DNA of 64,000 bases, from assembly GCA_029207755.1 (NCBI GenBank), contig JARCOQ010000100.1, forward strand, positions 187,612-251,611, given 5' to 3'. The notes under the pieces were generated by a model. The model made no database searches, had not been told where the DNA came from, and worked only from the letters and a program-made list of their open reading frames with translations. Source of the stretch: Chamaea fasciata. Lineage: Eukaryota; Chordata; Aves; Passeriformes; Sylviidae. Below, piece by piece: positions 1 through 12,400 of the stretch (positions are counted from its first letter, which is position 1; every line of letters begins with the position of its first letter). The position numbers and the translations under genes are program-made.

Positions 1-340
1 CTACCGCTCTTTGCCCACAGGGTGGCAGCACTGCCGCACGGCTCCGGCGGGACGGTCATGGGGGACAGCTGCACTACCGCTCTTTGCCCACAGGGTGGCA
101 GCATTGCCGCACAGATCAGGCGGGACGGGCGGGAGGGACAGCTGCACTACCGCTCTTTGCCCACACGATGGCAGCATTGCCGCACAGATCAGGCGGGACG
201 GGCGGGAGGGACAGCTGCACTACCGCTCTTTGCCCACACGGTGGCAGCATTGCCGCACAGATCGGGCGGGCCGGGCGGGGGGGAAGCTGCACTACCGCTC
301 TCTGCCCACAGGGTGGCAGCACTGCCGCGCGGCGGCGCGG
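1..340. repeat. 73-bp minisatellite
   Basis: About 4.6 head-to-tail copies of a GC-rich unit of roughly 73 bp, with the motif CTACCGCTCTTTGCCCACA recurring at about 1, 74, 147, 220 and 292. Copies differ by a few substitutions. The array starts before the window. Apparent open frames on both strands here are by-products of a repeat whose length is not a multiple of three. Confidence 0.85.
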
Positions 341-3300
341 AGCGGAGCCATAAACGAACGTGCCCAGGAATGCCCTTCCGAACAGCCTCCGGAATAAATG
401 GCCCAAAAGACCCCCGAGCACACCTGCGAGAACCCTGCCAGCAACCAGACCGAAACAAAAAAGCCTTTCGTTCAGGCTCTATTTCAATATTTTTTATCTT
501 TGTGATTCTGATATTTACATTAATCATTACAATTCAGCTTTTATATTATGTACATTATACATCATGTATTATGTTTATTATACTATTATATTTATTATAT
601 ATATTAAGTATAGAAAGTTATATATAAAATAATTTATTATTTATTATGTAATGTTATAAATAATAATACATTTCATTGAAATATCATGATTATGTACATT
701 ATAGATGTTTATATTATGTATATTATATATATTTATAAAACGTGTAGTATGTAATAATATATTGTGTATTTATTATTTATATTATTTTCATATCCTATAC
801 TTTTTGTTATTTTTCTTTTTCATTATTTTTTAATTCGTTTGTTTATATTTTAAACGATATTTTACACTAGATGAATTCATTAACCTAACACATCAGAAAC
901 ACAATTAATTTGAATTAAATGAGCCTGGTTTTCTAAGGGGTAAAGTTTTAATCTTTATTCAAATAATATGGGCATGTTTTCTCTTTCTCTATGTTTTTTT
1001 TTTGGTGGGTTGCGGGGGAGTTTAGTTTGTGGGTTTTCTTTTTTTGTTCGCTTTGTTTTGGAGTTCTTTGCTAATAAACAAGCAGGGTCGGAGAGTTCAA
1101 AATAAAACGTCTACTTTGTTTTTATTGCCCCCTCTGAAATACGCCTCGACAGCCTGGACAGCAGGCTGCTGCTGGTAACACTGTGCACGGGTAGGAGGAG
1201 ACCTGGTCGGGGCTGGGAAGGAAAAAACGGCACCACGGTGGTCACAGCTTTCTCCCTTCAGGAGTTTTATGGAGCAGAAAATACAGAGCTTTTGCCAACT
1301 GCGCTCTCTATGACATCCCGACGTCCAGCGGGCACGGAGGTCATTTCTCATCTTTCTTGCCAACAGCCAAACCCCCAGGCGCCCGGGGGAAGAAAGAGTA
1401 TGGGGAAAAAAAAAAGGAACAAAGAAAACATGAAAAAATAAACCAAAACGATAGACAATAATAAATGAAATTAAAATACCAAAAGAAAAAAATTTCAAAG
1501 TAACAAAAAGGGGGAAAAAAAATTTAAACAAAAAATTAAAGTAAAAAACTAAAAGTAGTTTTAACAAGTAAATAAATAGCTAAAGAAAAAAAAATAAAAA
1601 TTAAAAAACGGAAGAAAAAGTCTTTGAAAAACCACAAAATGCAACATGAAAAACCACAACAAAAGAGCATAAAAATACAAAAATAACAAAAAATAAAATA
1701 CAAAATTAAATAAATGCAGCTCTCACCTCCTGCCACTGCCTAAAAAAGCACCATGGCTTTCCTCAATTATGCAGCAATAAGGGAAACAAACCCAGTGCCC
1801 CCCAGAACAGAAGGTTTTCTAGACAATTCCCACTTTTGCTTGGAAACAAATTCTATTTTAGTGGGAAGCTCATTTTGGACAAACACCCAAATGTGCCAAG
1901 GTAGGAAAGAACCAGCCCCTTGTGTCCCAGGAACAGCAGCTAGGCCTGGATTCAGGTTTTAATGGCATTTATGTAATTAAAAATGCAGTAAATTGAACTT
2001 TACAAAGAGATGAATCATGGCAAATAAATACTTCAACGTTTTCTTGGGAATTCACAGAATTTTGTGGAGATGGTGCTGGACAATTCCTGATTTACCAACA
2101 TTAATTGGGTAAATTTCCTTGGAAATGTGCTCTACAAGGTGCAAAAATTCCAATTAGGATGGAAAATTGGAATAAATAAATATTCCCTTACTAAAATCAG
2201 AGAGAAAATCAGAGTTATTCCTTCAAATAAAAGGAAGGAATAACATCTAAATCCAAGCTTGCCTGGAAAACAAGCTCAGGAATTTCTAACATTGAAAACT
2301 TTTGCAAGAGTCATGAAGTTGGTGAAAGTTCATGGAATGATGATTTAAAATCTGCTTCCTCTGCTCTAATTTAAAGGGAAGTGGGAATTCAACAGGTCCA
2401 GTTACTCCTATCCAACCTTGGACTGGGATAAGGCCTTCCAGTGGCTTCACTTCCTACTGGCTCTCTCCTTTTTGCCCACAACCTGGAAGAGGAAAAGCAA
2501 CAGGAATAAAGTCTCAAACAGGATGGCCTTGGTCCAGGCAGACTGAAATGCAGCTCCCAGGGAGGGAGGCCAGGCTGTGCCTCGGGGAGCTCCGGGAATC
2601 TGGGATTGCCCGTGGGATTAAAGGGCTGGAAAAGCACACCCACCTGCCAGGTTCAGTGCTGGGACAGAGCAAGGCCAGGGCTCGGGGGCAGCAGTTAGAG
2701 CTGGGACTGCAGGAGAACACCCCAAACCCGGGTTAAACATCCGGCACGACACGCAGCACGCTCCGGGAGAAACTCGGGCGGGAGAAGCCCCGGGATGCTC
2801 CACGTTCCTTGCCCTTGGCAGCTGTGCCAGGGCCTCCATCAGAATGCTGACCTCACCGTGCAGCTCCTACAAAATAGGAGAACTTATGGGAATCGCCCAG
2901 CAATCCCTGGACTTCCAGTTATTAAGAACCACAGCTGCAGCGAAAGGTGCCCAAACTCTACTGCAAACCAGCAGGTCTGAGGAGACGCAGGGATTTATTC
3001 CTGAGGGGACACATTGGTATTACGGCTTTAACCTCCTGACACTAGAGCATATTTGTAACAATAAATTCATTATTGAGGCAGCTAAATTGAAATTAGATTT
3101 TTTAAAGTAAAGTCGGCCAAAAAAGACAGTCTCAAAATTAAGATAGAAGCCACACAGTTATTTTAAAAAACCCTTGTCTTTGGTGTGTATAACCTGCCAG
3201 CCTCTCATGTTTTCAGCCCTTGCCATTTATTTTTACCAAGCTCCTGATTAAAACCTTGTAAAAAGCTCAAAAAACAAATCCAGGACAAGCCAGGTGTTTT

Positions 3301-3484
3301 CCCAAGCACCCTCAGTGTGGAGCTGTGTCAACCACAAGTGTTTGCTCCCTCAGCCCAGCCCGGAGCAGGCTCCAGCTGCTGCCCAGGGGGGTTACCAAGG
3401 GACTCACTTGTTTGAAGCTGTAAACGCAGGTGGCCTGCACTGGAGTGCCAATAAACGTGAAATGTGTGACTCTCACCTTGAATA
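341..3484. other. No supported gene: AT-rich and A-rich spacer
   Basis: Positions 480-900 are strongly AT-rich with many short TATA/TTAT palindromic runs. Positions 1420-1720 are A-rich simple sequence on the plus strand. Positions 2300-3110 are ordinary mixed sequence. I see no open frame with a recognisable domain and no clear mobile-element ends. Confidence 0.6.
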
Positions 3485-6400
3485 GCGATCAATCTTCTCA
3501 GGGGAGCCCCTCACCCAGGACGGGGGGCTCTGCCACGGATTTCATCCCTCTGCATCTGAAAGAAAGTTAGGACAACAGTCAGAGTGCTGCAGGATACCTT
3601 GACAGCCCCAGACATCTTGTGGCAATCTAGACATATCCTCTACAGCCCTACTACACCCCACATCACAAATTTCAAGTCCCCGGGACTCGTCCTATTACCC
3701 CTACACCCAGATTGAGACGCAAGGCAGAGCAGCTCCAGGCCAAACACACACCAACACCCGTGACACAGCACAGGACAAACGAGGGGACACAACAGGGACA
3801 GAAAACTCTGGCCAGAAAAATGATCCTGAGGGTCCAGAGAACTTGGGATGAGGTGACCGAGGTGAGACTGAAGGTGAGCTGGCCAGGCTCAGAGAACCCT
3901 GCAGGAACAAGGTGCCAACGGGATGACTTATGCCAAGAAACGCAGACATGGGTGTCCGAGAATCCTACGGTCAGAATCCTCTACCTGCCTTTGCATTCTC
4001 ACAAGACCTAACCCGCCGGAATGGATCAGGGCGGTGCACGGCTGTCAGTACAGCTCAGAACAAGACCTGAAGGGGCATCGGCCTGGATGGTGCTGAAGAC
4101 AGATGGATTCTGATGTGTGTCCGAGCACCAAAGTCAAAAGCACCTGGCCCAGGAACACAGAGATCAAAGATGCTAAGATCGATGCCAGGAGTTTTGAGAG
4201 GCCCCAGGAAGGGCTACAGCAAAAGACACAAAAGACAAGAAGCACAAAAGACACAGAGTGCACAACGGACACAACACACCCTGGGACTGCTCTGCCCTGC
4301 ACGCCTCAGCACTGTGATCCAGAATGAGACTCTCCCTGGATGTAACCTAAGGGGTCACATCTTGGACATCCCTGTCTCCAAACCTGACTCAAAAAATCCC
4401 TCCCGGTGGCCCCTGATCCCACACCCTGCTTTCATCCCCTCTGTGGGGCTCCAAGCCCTCCACTTATCTCTCAGATGTCCAGGGAGGCAAATCTGTGCCG
4501 GGTCCTAAAGAAGGCCGCCTCTCCCTCAGGGAAATTCCAGCTCTCGCCGGGCTGGTGTCTCCTAGTCAGCTACAATAAAGAAAACCAAACATCAAAGCAT
4601 AAGCTTAGCAGCACATCAGCCAAAAACCAGCAGCTCTGCTACTCACCGTCTCTTCAGCAGGCCCGGGTCCTCGGCCCCGTGCTTCCGCTGCGCTCGTCGC
4701 AGGGTCGGCCTGGGTTAAGAGCAGACAAGGTGACGTGGCAGCGCTGGAACCTGAGGGGACCCTCCCTCCTTCTCCTCCCTGACTCACCTCAACTCCCCGG
4801 CCGTTAGCCAAGCCTACCTGGATGGGGCCTTCACAAGGAGAAGATCAAGGCTCCATCACAGACTCCTGGAATGCTCCCGGAGGGCTCACGGGTGAGGTGA
4901 CCCGGGTCTGTCGTCCGGTTGGTGAGACGGGAGCTCGGCCTCCTGCGAGTGGACTCCCTAAAACGCACAGGAACGGAGGCTTAGAGCTGCACCAGCGAGT
5001 GAGGCTTGAGCAAGAGCAACGGCGCCTGTCCACCCATCACTGCTCACCTCGCCCACATCAGCTTGACTGCTGAGATCCAGCTTCACCTCCTAAAAACAAA
5101 GAAAGAACAGAGCTGTAACATGGCCACCATTTACACCTCCCCTGCAAATCAAAACAGTGACTGACCTTCTCGGGGGAGCCCCCGCACCTGGAATGGGGGG
5201 CTCTGCCACAGATTTCATCCCTCTGCATCTGAAAGAAAGTTAGGACAACAGTCAGAGTGCTGCAGGATACCTTGACAGCCCCAGACATCTTGTGGCAATC
5301 TAGACATATCCTCTACAGCCCTACTACACCCCACATCACAAATTTCAAGTCCCCGGGACTCGTCCTATTACCCCTACACCCAGATTGAGATGCAAGGCAG
5401 AGCAGCTCCGGGCCAAACACACACCAACACCCGTGACACAGCACAGGACAAACGAGGGGACACAACAGGGACAGAAAACTCTGGCCAGAAAAATGACCCT
5501 GAGGGTCCAGAGAACTCGGGATGAGGTGACCGAGGTGAGACTGAAGGTGAGCTGGCCAGGCTCAGAGAACCCTGCAGGAACAAGATGCCAACGGGATGAC
5601 TTATGCCAAGAAACGCAGACATGGATGTCCGAGAATCCTACGGTCAGAATCCTCTACCTGTCTTTACATTCTCACAAGACCTAACCCGCCGGAATGGATC
5701 AGGGCGGTGCACGGCTGTCAATACAGCTCAGAACAAGACCTGAAGAGGCATCGGCCTGGATGGTGCTGAAGACAGATGGATTCTGATGTGTGTCCGAGCA
5801 CCAAAGTCAAAAGCACCTGGCCCAGGAACACAGAGATCAAAGATGCTAAGATCGATGCCAGGAGTTTTGAGAGGCCCCAGGAAGGGCTACAGCAAAAGAC
5901 ACAAAAGACAAGAAGCACAAAAGACACAGAGTGCACAACGGACACAACACACCCTGGGACTGCTCTGCCCTGCACGCCTCAGCACTGTGATCCAGAATGA
6001 GACTCTCCCTGGATGTAACCTAAGGGGTCACATCTTGGACATCCCTGTCTCCAAACCTGACTCAAAAAATCCCTCCCGGTGGCCCCTGATCCCACACCCT
6101 GCTTTCATCCCCTCTGTGGGGCTCCAAGCCCTCCACTTATCTCTCAGATGTCCAGGGAGGCAAATCTGTGCCGGGTCCTAAAGAAGGCCGCCTCTCCCTC
6201 AGGGAAATTCCAGCTCTTGCCGGGCTGGTGTCTCCTAGTCAGCTACAATAAAGAAAACCAAACATCAAAGCATAAGCTTAGCAGCACATCAGCCAAAAAC
6301 CAGCAGCTCTGCTACTCACCGTCTCTTCAGCAGGCCCGGGTCCTCGGCCCCGTGCTTCAGCTGCGCTCGTCGCAGGGTCGGCCTGGGTTAAGAGCAGACA

Positions 6401-9400
6401 AGGTGACGTGGCAGCGCTGGAACCTGAGGGGACCCTCCCTCCTTCTCCTCCCTGACTCACCTCAACTCCTCGGCCGTTAGCCAAGCCTACCTGGATGGGG
6501 CCTTCACAAGGAGAAGATCAAGGCTCCATCACAGACTCCTGGAATGCTCCCGGAGGGCTCACGGGTGAGGTGACCCGGGTCTGTCGTCCGGTTGGTGAGA
6601 CGGGAGCTCGGCCTCCTGCGAGTGGACTCCCTAAAACGCACAGGAACGGAGGCTTAGAGCTGCACCAGCAAGTGAGGCTTGAGCAAGAGCAACGGCGCCT
6701 GTCCACCCATCACTGCTCACCTCGCCCACGTCAGCTTGACTGCTGAGATCCAGCTTCACCTCCTAAAAACAAAGAAAGAACAGAGCTGTAACATGGCCAC
6801 CATTTACACCTCCCCTGCAAATCAAAACAGTGACTGACCTTCTCGGGGGAGCCCCCGCACCTGGAATGGGGGGCTCTGCCACAGATTTCATCCCTCTGCA
6901 TCTGAAAGAAAGTTAGGACAACAGTCAGAGTGCTGCAGGATACCTTGACAGCCCCAGACATCTTGTGGCAATCTAGACATATCCTCTACAGCCCTACTAC
7001 ACCCCACATCACAAATTTCAAGTCCCCGGGACTCGTCCTATTACCCCTACACCCAGATTGAGATGCAAGGCAGAGCAGCTCCAGGCCAAACACACACCAA
7101 CACCCGTGACACAGCACAGGACAAACGAGGGGACACAACAGGGACAGAAAACTCTGGCCAGAAAAATGACCCTGAGGGTCCAGAGAACTCGGGATGAGGT
7201 GACCGAGGTGAGACTGAAGGTGAGCTGGCCAGGCTCAGAGAACCCTGCAGGAACAAGATGCCAACGGGATGACTTATGCCAAGAAACGCAGACATGGATG
7301 TCCGAGAATCCTACGGTCAGAATCCTCTACCTGTCTTTACATTCTCACAAGACCTAACCCGCCGGAATGGATCAGGGCGGTGCACGGCTGTCAATACAGC
7401 TCAGAACAAGACCTGAAGAGGCATCGGCCTGGATGGTGCTGAAGACAGATGGATTCTGATGTGTGTCCGAGCACCAAAGTCAAAAGCACCTGGCCCAGGA
7501 ACACAGAGATCAAAGATGCTAAGATCGATGCCAGGAGTTTTGAGAGGCCCCAGGAAGGGCTACAGCAAAAGACACAAAAGACAAGAAGCACAAAAGACAC
7601 AGAGTGCACAACAGACACAACACACCCTGGGACTGCTCTGCCCTGCACGCCTCAGCACTGTGATCCAGAATGAGACTCTCCCTGGATGTAACCTAAGGGG
7701 TCACATCTTGGACATCCCGGTCTCCAAACCTGACTCAAAAAATCCCTCCCGGTGGCCCCTGATCCCACACCCTGCTTTCATCCCCTCTGTGGGGCTCCAA
7801 GCCCTCCACTTATCTCTCAGATGTCCAGGGAGGCAAATCTGTGCCAGGTCCTAAAGAAGGCCGCCTCTCCCTCAGGGAAATTCCAGCTCTCGCCGGGCTG
7901 GTGTCTCCTAGTCAGCTACAATAAAGAAAACCAAACATCAAAGCATAAGCTTAGCAGCACATCAGCCAAAAACCAGCAGCTCTGCTACTCACCGTCTCTT
8001 CAGCAGGCCCGGGTCCTCGGCCCCGTGCTTCAGCTGCGCTCGTCGCAGGGTCGGCCTGGGTTAAGAGCAGACAAGGTGACGTGGCAGCGCTGGAACCTGA
8101 GGGGACCCTCCCTCCTTCTCCTCCCTGACTCACCTCAACTCCCCGGCCGTTAGCCAAGCCTACCTGGATGGGGCCTTCACAAGGAGAAGATCAAGGCTCC
8201 ATCACAGACTCCTGGAATGCTCCCGGAGGGCTCACGGGTGAGGTGACCCGGGTCTGTCGTCCGGTTGGTGAGACGGGAGCTCGGCCTCCTGCGAGTGGAC
8301 TCCCTAAAACGCACAGGAACGGAGGCTTAGAGCTGCACCAGCAAGTGAGGCTTGAGCAAGAGCAACGGCGCCTGTCCACCCATCGCTGCTCACCTTGCCC
8401 ACATCAGCTTGACTGCTGAGATCCAGCTTCACCTCCTAAAAACAAAGAAAGAACAGAGCTGTAACATGGCCACCATTTACACCTCCCCTGCAAATCAAAA
8501 CAGTGACTGACCTTCTCGGGGGAGCCCCCGCACCTGGAATGGGGGGCTCTGCCACAGATTTCATCCCTCTGCATCTGAAAGAAAGTTAGGACAACAGTCA
8601 GAGTGCTGCAGGATACCTTGACAGCCCCAGACATCTTGTGGCAATCTAGACATATCCTCTACAGCCCTACTACACCCCACATCACAAATTTCAAGTCCCC
8701 GGGACTCGTCCTATTACCCCTACACCCAGATTGAGATGCAAGGCAGAGCAGCTCCAGGCCAAACACACACCAACACCCGTGACACAGCACAGGACAAACG
8801 AGGGGACACAACAGGGACAGAAAACTCTGGCCAGAAAAATGACCCTGAGGGTCCAGAGAACTCGGGATGAGGTGACCGAGGTGAGACTGAAGGTGAGCTG
8901 GCCAGGCTCAGAGAACCCTGCAGGAACAAGGTGCCAACGGGATGACTTATGCCAAGAAACGCAGACATGGATGTCCGAGAATCCTACGGTCAGAATCCTC
9001 TACCTGCCTTTGCATTCTCACAAGACCTAACCCGCCGGAATGGATCAGGGCGGTGCACGGCTGTCAGTACAGCTCAGAACAAGACCTGAAGAGGCATCGG
9101 CCTGGATGGTGCTGAAGACAGATGGATTCTGATGTGTGTCCGAGCACCAAAGTCAAAAGCACCTGGCCCAGGAACACAGAGATCAAAGATGCTAAGATCG
9201 ATGCCAGGAGTTTTGAGAGGCCCCAGGAAGGGCTACAGCAACAGACACAAAAGACAAGAAGCACAAAAGACACAGAGTGCACAACGGACACAACACACCC
9301 TGGGACTGCTCTGCCCTGCACGCCTCAGCACTGTGATCCAGAATGAGACTCTCCCTGGATGTAACCTAAGGGGTCACATCTTGGACATCCCTGTCTCCAA

Positions 9401-12400
9401 ACCTGACTCAAAAAATCCCTCCCGGTGGCCCCTGATCCCACACCCTGCTTTCATCCCCTCTGTGGGGCTCCAAGCCCTCCACTTATCTCTCAGATGTCCA
9501 GGGAGGCAAATCTGTGCCGGGTCCTAAAGAAGGCCGCCTCTCCCTCAGGGAAATTCCAGCTCTCGCCGGGCTGGTGTCTCCTAGTCAGCTACAATAAAGA
9601 AAACCAAACATCAAAGCATAAGCTTAGCAGCACATCAGCCAAAAACCAGCAGCTCTGCTACTCACCGTCTCTTCAGCAGGCCCGGGTCCTCGGCCCCGTG
9701 CTTCAGCTGCGCTCGTCGCAGGGTCGGCCTGGGTTAAGAGCAGACAAGGTGACGTGGCAGCGCTGGAACCTGAGGGGACCCTCCCTCCTTCTCCTCCCTG
9801 ACTCACCTCAACTCCCCGGCCGTTAGCCAAGCCTACCTGGATGGGGCCTTCACAAGGAGAAGATCAAGGCTCCATCACAGACTCCTGGAATGCTCCCGGA
9901 GGGCTCACGGGTGAGGTGACCCGGGTCTGTCGTCCGGTTGGTGAGAGGGGAGCTCGGCCTCCTGCGAGTGGACTCCCTAAAACGCACAGGAACGGAGGCT
10001 TAGAGCTGCACCAGCAAGTGAGGCTTGAGCAAGAGCAACGGCGCCTGTCCACCCATCACTGCTCACCTCGCCCACATCAGCTTGACTGCTGAGATCCAGC
10101 TTCACCTCCTAAAAACAAAGAAAGAACAGAGCTGTAACATGGCCACCATTTACACCTCCCCTGCAAATCAAAACAGTGACTGACCTTCTCGGGGGAGCCC
10201 CCGCACCTGGAATGGGGGGCTCTGCCACAGATTTCATCCATCTGCATCTGAAAGAAAGTTAGGACAACAGTCAGAGTGCTGCAGGATACCTTGACAGCCC
10301 CAGACATCTTGTGGCAATCTAGACATATCCTCTACAGCCCTACTACACCCCACATCACAAATTTCAAGTCCCCGGGACTCGTCCTATTACCCCTACACCC
10401 AGATTGAGATGCAAGGCAGAGCAGCTCCGGGCCAAACACACACCAACACCCGTGACACAGCACAGGACAAACGAGGGGACACAACAGGGACAGAAAACTC
10501 TGGCCAGAAAAATGACCCTGAGGGTCCAGAGAACTCGGGATGAGGTGACCGAGGTGAGACTGAAGGTGAGCTGGCCAGGCTCAGAGAACCCTGCAGGAAC
10601 AAGATGCCAACGGGATGACTTATGCCAAGAAACGCAGACATGGATGTCCGAGAATCCTACGGTCAGAATCCTCTACCTGTCTTTACATTCTCACAAGACC
10701 TAACCCGCCAGAATGGATCAGGGCGGTGCACGGCTGTCAATACAACTCAGAACAAGACCTGAAGAGGCATCGGCCTGGATGGTGCTGAAGACAGATGGAT
10801 TCTGATGTGTGTCCGAGCACCAAAGTCAAAAGCACCTGGCCCAGGAACACAGAGATCAAAGATGCTAAGATCGATGCCAGGAGTTTTGAGAGGCCCCAGG
10901 AAGGGCTACAGCAAAAGACACAAAAGACAAGAAGCACAAAAGACACAGAGTGCACAACGGACACAACACACCCTGGGACTGCTCTGCCCTGCACGCCTCA
11001 GCACTGTGATCCAGAATGAGACTCTCCCTGGATGTAACCTAAGGGGTCACATCTTGGACATCCCTGTCTCCAAACCTGACTCAAAAAATCCCTCCCGGTG
11101 GCCCCTGATCCCACACCCTGCTTTCATCCCCTCTGTGGGGCTCCAAGCCCTCCACTTATCTCTCAGATGTCCAGGGAGGCAAATCTGTGCCAGGTCCTAA
11201 AGAAGGCCGCCTCTCCCTCAGGGAAATTCCAGCTCTCGCCGGGCTGGTGTCTCCTAGTCAGCTACAATAAAGAAAACCAAACATCAAAGCATAAGCTTAG
11301 CAGCACATCAGCCAAAAACCAGCAGTTCTGCTACTCACCGTCTCTTCAGCAGGCCCGGGTCCTCGGCCCCGTGCTTCAGCTGCGCTCGTCGCAGGGTCGG
11401 CCTGGGTTAAGAGCAGACAAGGTGACGTGGCAGCGCTGGAACCTGAGGGGACCCTCCCTCCTTCTCCTCCCTGACTCACCTCAACTCCCCGGCCGTTAGC
11501 CAAGCCTACCTGGATGGGGCCTTCACAAGGAGAAGATCAAGGCTCCATCACAGACTCCTGGAATGCTCCCGGAGGGCTCACGGGTGAGGTGACCCGGGTC
11601 TGTCGTCCGGTTGGTGAGACGGGAGCTCGGCCTCCTGCGAGTGGACTCCCTAAAACGCACAGGAACGGAGGCTTAGAGCTGCACCAGCAAGTGAGGCTTG
11701 AGCAAGAGCAACGGCGCCTGTCCACCCATCACTGCTCACCTTGCCCACATCAGCTTGACTGCTGAGATCCAGCTTCACCTCCTAAAAACAAAGAAAGAAC
11801 AGAGCTGTAACATGGCCACCATTTACACCTCCCCTGCAAATCAAAACAGTGACTGACCTTCTCGGGGGAGCCCCCGCACCTGGAATGGGGGGCTCTGCCA
11901 CAGATTTCATCCCTCTGCATCTGAAAGAAAGTTAGGACAACAGTCAGAGTGCTGCAGGATACCTTGACAGCCCCAGACATCTTGTGGCAATCTAGACATA
12001 TCCTCTACAGCCCTACTACACCCCACATCACAAATTTCAAGTCCCCGGGACTCGTCCTATTACCCCTACACCCAGATTGAGATGCAAGGCAGAGCAGCTC
12101 CAGGCCAAACACACACCAACACCCGTGACACAGCACAGGACAAACGAGGGGACACAACAGGGACAGAAAACTCTGGCCAGAAAAATGACCCTGAGGGTCC
12201 AGAGAACTCGGGATGAGGTGACCGAGGTGAGACTGAAGGTGAGCTGGCCAGGCTCAGAGAACCCTGCAGGAACAAGGTGCCAACGGGATGACTTATGCCA
12301 AGAAACGCAGACATGGATGTCCGAGAATCCTACGGTCAGAATCCTCTACCTGCCTTTGCATTCTCACAAGACCTAACCCGCCGGAATGGATCAGGGCGGT

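Noticed and set aside
1..340. CRISPR-like direct repeats
   Set aside because: There are no unique spacers between repeats and the setting is a vertebrate genome; it is a minisatellite.
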